From positions 310,001 to 374,000 of the forward strand of contig JAZGUH010000157.1 of assembly GCA_037893225.1 (NCBI GenBank): 64,000 nt of DNA, written 5' to 3'. Positions within the stretch are counted from its first letter, which is position 1. Each line of letters opens with the position of its first letter. A program made the translations under genes and the position numbers. This document shows positions 56,171-64,000 of this stretch, piece by piece. This DNA is from Hippasteria phrygiana (lineage: Eukaryota > Echinodermata > Asteroidea > Valvatida > Goniasteridae). The notes below the pieces were generated by a model. It was not told the DNA's origin. It made no database searches and worked only from the letters and a program-made list of their open reading frames with translations.

Positions 56171-57480
56171 GTACGTTCAGACATCGTTTTATATTCCCTT
56201 AAAACACTAGTTGAACTCGATTTGGTATACATTTTTAGCTAAAACGGTGTCTGAACGGTTTTAAAGTTGACAGAATTGGGTTTATGTCGCCGCTAAAATG
56301 GTGATTTAGGGAGTTAGCGCTAAACCAGAACGGTATATTGCCCACCAACTGCGTAAGCTTGCGAAACTGCTTGTGCCAGCTTGCGAAGCCAAAAATAGCG
56401 CAAGTAGCGCAGCAGTGGGCAAGCGTTCTTGCGAAAGCTTGCGCAAATTTAGCTTGCAAGCTGTTGCACGAGTTTTGAACCTGTCCAATAGCGCAAAATA
56501 ACGCAAGCAAAGCTGCGCTAGACGTCTTTCGCAACGCATCGCAAGCCGCAGGCCTTACGCCCGGTTCATACTTCATGCGAATGCGTATGCGAAGCGAATT
56601 CGTTATGGTAACGGGGTACGCAAGCATGTGCAACGAGCGCAATGCAGCGCAAGGCAGCACAATCTGCGATTTGTTGCTCGTTGCGCCGGTGGTCAACAGC
56701 ATTTTTTTATTAAATCGCAGCAAATTGCAAACTACGAAAGCCCATTTGCGCCAAGCAAAAAAAAATCGAATCCGTTATTACGGATTTAATCTGTTCTTGC
56801 GCCTTCACAATCCGTTATTACGGATTCACAATCCGTTATTACGGATTCACAATCCGTTATTACGGATTTACAATCCGTTATAACGGATTGACAATCCGTT
56901 ATTACGGATTCACAATCCGTTATTACGGATTCACAATCCGTTATAACGGATTTACAATCCGTTATAACGGATTTACAATCCGTTATTACGGATTCACAAT
57001 CCGTTATTAGGCCTAAAAATACAGATTCACAATTTGTTATTACGGACTCGCAATCCGTTATTATGGATTCATAATGTGTTATTATACGGTTTCACATCCG
57101 TTATTAAACGGATTAACAATCTGATTGAATGATGAAACAGCTCCATGTGGTGCTTGGCGTCTGTCATCATGTGTCACCGAACTGTGGGCATTTGCATATT
57201 GCAAATCTGTAATAACGGATTGTAAATCCGTTATAACGGATTGTGAATCCGTAATAACGGATTGTGAATCCGTAATAACGGATTGTGAATCCGTTATAAC
57301 GGATTGTAAATTCGTAATAACGGATTAAATCCGTAATAACGGATTCGAATGTTTTTTGCTTGGCGCTAACAGGCTTTCGAAGTACAAAGTTTGGCGTGAC
57401 AAAATTGGCGCAAAAATTCGCAAGATAACGCAAGCTAACGCAGTTGGTGGGCAAGTAGCATTAAACGACATCTGAACGGT
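56171..57480. mobile_element. Inverted-repeat element containing palindromic 20-bp repeats
   Basis: The outer pair is GTTCAGACATCGTTTTA against (reverse complement of the right end) GTTCAGATGTCGTTTAA. A middle pair is TTGCCCACCAACTGCG (56339 and, inverted, near 57445). An inner pair is GCGCCAAGCAAAAAA (56749 and, inverted, near 57360). The three nested pairs are in mirrored order around 57160. The left arm also holds GCTTGCG/CGCAAG words and a GCCCGGTTCATACTTCATGC motif. No real protein was seen. Confidence 0.6.
56765..57350. repeat. Array of AATCCGTTATTACGGATT palindromic units in two opposed blocks
   Basis: The left block (56765-57120) has about 15 units reading mostly TCCGTTATTACGGA. The right block (57205-57350) has about seven reading TCCGTAATAACGGA, which is the reverse complement. 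Some units are perfect 18-bp palindromes (AATCCGTTATAACGGATT). The 85-bp centre is unique. Confidence 0.92.
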
Positions 57481-57896
57481 TTTAGATAAAACGCTTCCTG
57501 TTTTAGCCAGCGCAGTTGACCCGGTGTTACGTAACCCCTTTTGTGGCGCACCTTTTGTTGTGTAAACAATCGCGGTAGTCAGTGCATAGAGGAATTTCAC
57601 ATTAGGCCCTTCTGCGCACTTCCGGGTTGAAAGCGAGAATATCAGTGGCAAACAAAACAACGCTTTTCAGCACATTTATTCATGCATGAATTAATCAGGC
57701 CATAAAAGGAAGCGCAGGCGCACGATCAGCATAAAGTTGTTTAGTGTGACATTGAGATCCTCGTTTTCAAACGCGGAAGTGCGCAAATCGGCGCTAAACC
57801 CTTCGTTGTGGGATTCCTCTATACACAGCGCGCATAGCATGCCCGCCAACGTAGCACAAGCGTGGTCCATCAATCGCCATCTTTGCTAATACAGTA
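57481..57896. other. Intergenic, no gene seen
   Basis: No recognised gene or repeat. Confidence 0.35.
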
Positions 57897-58179
57897 ATGC
57901 GCCTATTAATTGCTCCCCCCCCCCCGGCTGCCCCACCCAAGATGTGGGGATTGACACTTTTGAAGTGACAAAATCCCCACCCCTGGGGCAAAATCTTAGT
58001 GACAATTCCCGACATACATGGGTGAGGCACCCCACCCCATGGTTTTAACTTCAAGTGATGATAGGGAAACAATGGCAAAAGGAGTGACCAAAATCCCCAC
58101 CCTGGGGCTTGAAAAACGTGACCAAACCCCCACCTAGGGAAGCCCGGGGAAGGGGTGGGGGAGCAATTGAAAGGCGCAT
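57897..58179. mobile_element. MITE with ATGCGCCTATTAATTGCTCC termini (283 bp)
   Basis: The left end ATGCGCCTATTAATTGCTCC and the reverse complement of the right end, ATGCGCCTTTCAATTGCTCC, are inverted repeats that run on into CCCC tracts. Inside, AAATCCCCACCC and its complement recur. Non-coding. Confidence 0.8.
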
Positions 58180-58984
58180 AAAGCCTTCACGTGCGTCTTT
58201 CTTCTCATGGTTTAATTAATTGTTCCGACATTTTTTAAAGCAGTTGTTGAATTTTTTTCAAAACTGTTCACCATTACATCATGGCCACTGCTTCGAGAAA
58301 AGGATCCGGATGCATGTAATGGTGGTGCACGCAATCCTAGCGATAAATGCATGTACATGTACACGGCATTATAGTCAGTAATAAGTGGTCGTTATTTTGT
58401 GCACGTTCTATGGGGATTGCGGAGGAGTGTGAGGAGGGATTTGAGGAGAGAAATTAGGGAAGTGGAAGGTCACAGTACACAATAGATAAGAGGATTATAC
58501 AGGATGTATTGTGTACAGGGATTATGTAAGTCTTGGTTGCAACTATGGTGGAAGGTCGTAAGAGACGATTTAATCATGGAGGTCAGGCTTAATGGTCAAC
58601 CGCTATATACACACTTTCGTGTGTGTAAACAACATTGCGTAAGAGGCAACAGCAAAGTAATCCTATATTTGTTATTGTGACGTGACACGACATACAAGGC
58701 CAAAGAAACAAAGAAAGGAAGGGATAAACTCGAATAAACACAATGTTTTCGGATGACATGCAAAGACTGTTGCTCAAATTTGCTTCTTTCATTGGACTGG
58801 GAAGTACAAAGTGAGCTACGTGACGGGTTTTAAAAGTAAGCGTGCGAAAAGTTCACGTACTAAAATTAAGACATAAAACGTAAATTTGGAAATAAAGTAA
58901 ATTACCAAAAAGCGAAAACTGAAAGTAATTCTTTTTTATTTACAAATTAAAAGTAAGTTTGTAATGTAAATAACGTTCAGCATA

Positions 58985-59690
58985 AAGAAGTAAAACTATA
59001 AAACTACAATAGTCGTTCTGATCACTATCTTCCTCGCTATGCAAGTTCGTATACAGCCCATCAAATTTGGCCTTAGGCATTACTCTGTTCAGGGCTCTAT
59101 TTACTTCCAGGCCCTTATTTACTTTTTCTTCGAGATCTTCCACTATCTTGATGAGTATCACTATCTTTCAGATGTAGGTAACTTAAGTTGACAAAAAATC
59201 CTTGTAGTTGTTGAAAAAGATTCGCTTAACTGCCCAATGTGTCTTTCTATTGGCTTTTTCCTTGGCTTGATCTTCACCCATACCACAGTTGACGTATTTT
59301 TCATATTTTTCACTCCACATCTCTTCAATGGCTTCCTTATAGCCTCTTCCAACCAGTCTAGATAGGTGGCATTGTCTTCCAATTGAAAACTAGCCTCATC
59401 TTCATCCGATAATTCGTCATCTTCTATGCCTCTGTTTCGGATTCCGAATCATTTTCCTCGAAATCTTCGTCTTCGTCTTCGTCCTGCGTAGATTCAGTTT
59501 CGTAGTACTGTTTTCAATTTTTGTATCTTCAAATCTACGCGTTTTAAAATCGGGTTCAGAATTATACACGTCACAATTTTTAGATTGAATAGCTTCAATT
59601 TCAAGATCATCATCAACTGAATTCATTTTAGATTCCTCTTCAGCATGTACATTTTCTGCATGCCGCGCGTAGGTAATATCTACGTCCAAC
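58985..59690 (-). pseudogene. Remnant of an unknown acidic protein gene
   Basis: Several frames on the minus strand together read like one eroded protein. First come Glu/Asp/Ser-rich residues (59689-59417). Next is a helical segment best read as AIEEMWSEKYEKY, AKEKANRKTHWAVKR and FFNNYKDFLST (about 59345-59183). After a shift comes VEDLEEKVNKGLEVNRALNR (about 59145-59085) and an acidic SEEDSD tail. The right arm repeats the end with ALNRVMPKHQAKFDGLFQQL. It resembles uncharacterised proteins that I cannot name. At least two frameshifts make it non-functional. Confidence 0.55.
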
Positions 59691-59869
59691 TTAAGTTTTT
59701 GTTACACTGGTGAAAAGCATGGATTTGACTGCAGAAATATCATTCATGTTGAATCTTTGAAGGTTTATAGGCTAATCTCCGAATGACAAGAAACGGATGA
59801 AATCGTTTTATATAACTACTGATTTTGCTCAAACCTCTGGTATTTGTGATCAATTGTACATTCCCTGCA

Positions 59870-60470
59870 CATTCTCTTGCTCTATGCTCCTGTGTTTGCT
59901 CTTTGTGCTCATTCCTTGCTCTTTGTATTGCTCCTTTTACTCATTTCACTGCTCATTCGCTAATTTCTTGCTCTTTTTGTTGCTCATTTTACTCATTTCG
60001 CTGCTCATTCGCTCATTTCTTGCTCTTTGTATTGCTCCTTTTACTTATTTCGCTGCTCATTTACTCATTTCTTGCTCTTTTTGTTGTTGCTCCTTTTACT
60101 TATTTCGCTGCTCATGGCGCTCATTTCTTGCTCTTTTTGTTGCTCATTTTACTCATTTCGCTGCTCATTCGCTCATTTCTTGCTCTTTGTATTGCTCCTT
60201 TTACTCATTTTGCTGCTCATTTGCTCATTTCTTGCTCTTTTTGTTGTTGCTCATTTTACTCATTTCGCTGCTCATTCGCTCATTTCTTGTTCTTTAAGTT
60301 GTGTTGCTCATTTTACTCATTTCGCTGCGCATTCGCTCATTTCGCTGCTCATTCGCTCATTTCGCTGCTCATTTTACTCATTTCACTGCTCATTCGTTCA
60401 TTTTTTTGCTCTCTTTGTTGCTCGAGTCATTTTACTGATTTCGCTGCTCATTCACTCATTTCTTGAATAC
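59870..60470 (+). repeat. About 52-bp minisatellite, strand-asymmetric (pyrimidine-rich)
   Basis: Around ten diverged units of the type TTGCTCATTTTACTCATTTC plus GCTGCTCATTCGCTCATTTC with TTGCTCTTT. The plus strand is almost free of G outside TGCT/CGCT. The long plus-strand frames made of Leu, Phe, Ser and Ile are a by-product. Confidence 0.9.
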
Positions 60471-60482
60471 AGCGTGATACTC

Positions 60483-60640
60483 ATTAAGATATTGTGGAAG
60501 ATCTCGAAGAAAAAGTAAATAAGGGTCTGGAAGTAAACAAAGCCCTGAACAGAGTAATGCCTAAACACCAGGCCAAATTTGACGGGCTGTTTCAACAACT
60601 ATGAATAGGAACTTGAGCGAGGAAGACAGTGATGATTAAA
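60483..60640 (+). pseudogene. Inverted copy of the unknown gene's 3' end
   Basis: The plus strand encodes VEDLEEKVNKGLEVNKALNR and, two codons on, KHQAKFDGLFQQL, then a stop at 60602-60604. The acidic NLSEEDSDD tail follows in another frame. It keeps residues lost in the left-arm copy (KHQ), so neither arm derives simply from the other's present form. Confidence 0.55.
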
Positions 60641-61343
60641 GACTAATAGTTTCAGAAAGACTATTGTAGTTTTATAGTTTTACTTCTTCATGCTGAACGC
60701 TGTTTACATTAGCGTATATTTTACAAACTTACTTTTAATTTGTACATTTTTTAAAATTTAATTTTAGTTTTCGCTTTTTGGTAATTTACTTTATTTCAAA
60801 TTTAACGTTTTATGTTTAAATTTTTACGTGAACTTTTCGCACGCTTACTTTTAAAACCCGTTACATGGCTCACTCTGTACTTCCCAGTCCAATAAAAGAA
60901 TTAAATGTAGGAGCAACAGTCTTTGCCTGTCATAACGTAGTCCGAAAACATCGTGTTTATGCGAGTTTATCCCTTCCTTTCATTTGGCCTTGTATGTCAC
61001 GTCACAATAGCAAATAAAGGGATTACTTTGCTGATCCTCTTACGCAATGTTGTTTACACACACGAAAGTGTGTATAGCGGTTGACCATCAAGCCTGAACA
61101 GTCTCTTGCCCACCAATTATACTTCATAATCCTTTTGTACTGACCTTTTTGTACTGACCTTCCGCCATAGTTGCAACCAAGGCTTACATAATCCCTATAC
61201 ACAATACATTCTGTATAATCCTCTTATCTATTGTGTAGGCCTATACTGTGACCTTCCACTTCCCTCATCTCTCTCCTCAAATCCCTCTTCACACCCTAAT
61301 CCCATAGAACGTGCAAAAAAATAACGACCAAACACCGACTATT

Positions 61344-61659
61344 CAGACTGGTTGCACTGCTCAGCGATACTGACACAGGACACCGGTACTGCAGACTTTT
61401 CGTTTAGTTCCAATGAGCATGGATTTGGTTTTTGCTGGCGTTTTTTTTCTTCTGACACACAAACCGTAAATTTTTAGCTACGGCTGTATTCAAGTTGTTC
61501 TCCGAGGTACTAGGTAGAACTGCACGTTAATGCCGAGTACTTTAAGGCTAAAATAGAATGGGGAGCAATCTTCGTCACAAAGATACTTTCGGTCTAATGA
61601 ATGAATTAAAAATTAAAAGAAAATCGTATACAATTCAAATTCGGTTGATATGTTTTTGA
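61344..61659. other. Intergenic, no gene seen
   Basis: No feature recognised. Confidence 0.4.
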
Positions 61660-63660
61660 TATATATTTATTTCCATGCTTCACGGATACAATACATTTAT
61701 TTATAGTAGGGCCTATATATGTATATTACAACAATTATACTTCGTAGAATTAACAAGAACTTACACATTTATTTATGTGTTATAACCGAAAAGCATGGCA
61801 GGTCCTCGGTAGAAGCCAAAGGCTTGTGCGAGACCAAGGGCCTGTTCCACGTATAACAAATGACTAATTACATGATAGAAGATTAAATAAGAAAATATAG
61901 ATATGAAAATGATAATAATAATAATACTGCAGATGTACTAATATAAATACGCTATAGTTGGTCCAGTAGATGTTGCTTTAGTAATTGTTTAAAGGTGAAA
62001 TATGTTCCAGTGGTAAGAGTATGGGGTAAACTATTCCACAACAGGGGTGCTTGAAATTTAACAGATGACTTATATTTTGTGGTTCTAACAGAGCTAAGCC
62101 ATAATTTGTTCGCATTTCTGGTTTTATAGGTGTGAACATCAGCACATTGTTTAAACAAATTAGATAAACTACTTGGGAGATTATTATGCACATATTTAAA
62201 CATAAGTATGCCAAGGTGATATTTATCCAATTCAAAAACAGGTAGTGTATTAAACCGCCGAAACAAAGGAGCTGCATGTGCCATTGAATGTGACTGGCTG
62301 ATAACTCTAAGCGCCTTTTTTTTTACAATAACAAGTTTATTTAGATTTAAGAGATATGAATTTCCCCAAATTGATATACCATAATTTAAGTGGGGCATCA
62401 TTAGGGTATTATATAGAGATAATATAATGTTAAAGGGTAAAATACACTTAAGCTTTCGTAAAATGCCAAGAACACAAGAAATAGTCGTGTGGATTTTCTG
62501 GCAGTGCACTTTCCAAGTTAATTTGTTATCTATGAGTACACCTATAGAAACTTACTAATTGTCACTTGCGGGAGAATTGCATTATTTAACATGACTTCTA
62601 CATCAGTGCTCAGTGCTCTAGGGGTGAACAACATATAATTAGTGTTTCTTTAGATTTACAGAAAGTCGATTACAATGTAGCCATTTTGAAACTTTACATA
62701 ATTCATCATTGATAATATTCAGTACATTTTTAATGTTACAATGATTATAACAAATGTTTGTATCATCCGCAAATAAAATAAAGGAAAGCAATTTTGATGA
62801 GTTGACAATGTCATTTATATAAAGAAGAAATAGGACTGGACCTAAAATGGATCCTTGTGGAACACCACAGGTAATGGTTTTAAGAGAAGATACATGGCTC
62901 GGCCAAGAAACATATTGTTTTCTTCCATCCAAGTAACTTCTAAACCAGTTGAGTGCTTTACCTCTAATTCCATACTTACACAGTTTTTAAAGTAAAATAT
63001 CATGGTTAATTGTATCAAATGCTTTTGATAAATCAAGAAAAATCCCAATGGTTTGTTCCGACCTATCGAATGCCGCGCCAACTTTATCAACGAGGTTTAC
63101 TAATGCCATTTCAGTAGAGAGGATTTTCCCGGAAACCATACTGTGATTTATTTAATATATTGTGCTTCTTAATGTATATATTCAGTCGGTTGACCATAAG
63201 ACGCTCAAGTATTTTTGAAAAACATGGCAAGATTGAAATAGGGCGATAATTACTAAATAACTGTTGGTCTCCATTTTTAAAAACTGGGATAACTTTGGCA
63301 ATTTTAAGATCATCTGGAAATATGCCAGTAGTAAAGGATAAGTTAAATATTTTAAGTAAAGGTTTCGCTATAATATTGGATGAAAAACGAATGAATTCGG
63401 GAAATCGCTATTTATATAATTTATCGGATCAGTATTACTTTGCGGAAATTTTTGAATCTAGATCAGGCCCGATGTTCACACAAAAATTATTGAAGCACTC
63501 AGCGATTAAGCTGGGGTCGTCTAAGACTTCATCGCCATTAACAATTGAACCTATTGAATTTATATCTGTGCTTTTTTTAATCAGCACATTATTGATTAAT
63601 TTCCTGCCGACAGAGTATTAAGTCTTTATAAAATTGAGACTGAATTATTCTGGCAACCTT
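61660..63660 (-). mobile_element. Decayed non-LTR retrotransposon (RT and 3' end)
   Basis: The minus strand holds most of a reverse transcriptase and a 3' region rich in (AAATAAATG) and (ATT)n near 61660-61930. The endonuclease is not seen, and the window end cuts off what may lie above 63660. Several frameshifts and small deletions show it is inactive. Confidence 0.8.
61952..63620 (-). pseudogene. Reverse transcriptase with frameshifts
   Basis: From high to low coordinates: SLIAECFNNFCVNIGPDL (about 63500), TGIFPDDLKIAKVIPVFKNG (about 63300), NYRPISILPCFSKILERLM (about 63220), KSQYGFRE (about 63150), GIFLDLSKAFDTINHD (about 63020), GVPQGSILGPVLFLLYINDI (about 62860), SFILFADDTNICY with FADD as the catalytic motif (about 62770), and a C-terminal block (62509-61952) with RNANKLW and FQAPLLWNSLP. 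The order matches CR1/Jockey-superfamily RTs. Breaks occur near 63130, 63000 and 62640. Confidence 0.82.
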
Positions 63661-64000
63661 CTTGCAAGAGATTTATAGAAGAGAGATAGGAACTTCCCTT
63701 TATACCTGTTCGAGAGGGATGAACCATCCCCCCCCCCCTCCCTCCTTCCCCATTATTGGGGGAAGAATTTGAAACGAAGTTTTCCGCGAAGGTTTGGAAT
63801 AAATTATTGGAAAACACGCGACCGATTCTGTGCCCAATTTCCAGACGCCACCTTCGCTTTTCCTGGCTGAGTGTACGTTAAATGTTGTGAATCGTGTACA
63901 AATTGTAGTATCCTAGGCTCCAAAGGTTCGTAAGTGAATAAAATAATATGGATCTACCTTTAGGAAGTCGATACAGAAATATTTAGAAATTTCCATTTCA
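63661..64000. other. Window end, no gene seen
   Basis: A C-run lies at 63729-63738 with GGGGGAAG opposite. Nothing else was recognised. Confidence 0.4.

Larger units (their letters stand above)
58376..61343. repeat. Large inverted duplication with about 0.8-kb arms
   Basis: The left arm is about 58376-59163. The reverse complement of about 60483-61343 matches it in order: GGTCGTTATTTTGTGCACGT, GATAAGAGGATTATACA, GGTTGCAACTATGG, ACACACTTTCGTGTGTGTAA, and a coding end with GAAGATCTCGAAGAAAAAGT. The loop (59164-60482) holds more of the gene remnant on the left and a minisatellite on the right. The arms differ by many substitutions and small indels, so this is not an assembly mirror. Confidence 0.85.

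Noticed and set aside
56235..56723. 162-codon minus-strand frame with an Ala/Leu/Cys-rich sequence
   Set aside because: It is generated by repeated GCTTGCG/CGCAAG words in the arm of the palindromic-repeat element.
56765..57350. CRISPR array suggested by short palindromic repeats
   Set aside because: The spacing between palindromes is only 2-4 bases, there are no unique spacers and the surroundings are eukaryotic.
59797..60518. Three overlapping frames of 160-213 codons rich in Leu, Phe and Ser that look like membrane proteins
   Set aside because: They are produced by the pyrimidine-rich minisatellite. The three registers give equally plausible products.

Overview
The window looks like nuclear DNA of an animal, most likely a marine invertebrate. 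It is AT-rich and gene-poor. It has a two-exon gene with canonical splice sites, many non-LTR retrotransposon remnants, a Penelope-like element, and a dense set of short DNA transposons. The animal assignment rests on the gene content. A more precise placement, such as an echinoderm, is only an impression from the repeat style and cannot be proven from the sequence.

Only two host protein genes are well supported, both on the minus strand. The first is a single-exon UBE2Q-type ubiquitin-conjugating enzyme (30335-31348). The second is a patched/SSD-domain membrane protein of the PTCHD class, 878 residues long, with coding exons at 55759-54766 and 50514-48872. The 4.25-kb intron between them is packed with mobile elements.

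Layout. 1-5 kb: 3' end of a Penelope-like element with a GIY-YIG nuclease fragment and a hammerhead-like motif, microsatellites, and a TTAA-flanked MITE with a large GC-rich hairpin. 5-10 kb: a tRNA-derived repeat, a MITE, and a TTAA-flanked element that carries only a THAP DNA-binding exon. 10-17 kb: a transposon with GACTAA subterminal repeats, an inverted-repeat element containing a 56-copy 12-bp minisatellite, and several MITEs. 19-23 kb: a 380-bp Harbinger-like MITE and a second THAP element with a nested insertion. 25-28 kb: short palindromes, a hexanucleotide repeat, and a decayed mariner carrying a 91-bp CACTA-ended palindrome. 30-31 kb: the E2 gene. 37-48 kb: four non-LTR remnants, one split by a MITE, and a 313-bp tandem array whose unit holds a tRNA-like sequence with intact A and B boxes. 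48.9-55.8 kb: the PTCHD-like gene. 56-64 kb: a palindromic-repeat element, a MITE, a 3-kb inverted duplication of an unknown gene remnant around a 52-bp minisatellite, and a last non-LTR remnant.

The most interesting material is in the mobile fraction. It includes a two-member family of inverted-repeat elements whose arms each carry their own minisatellite (12499-13367 and 51031-51325). It also includes the two THAP-only elements, the palindromes ending in CACTA/TAGTG, the tandem tRNA-like array with a permuted monomer elsewhere, and the inverted gene duplication at 58-61 kb.
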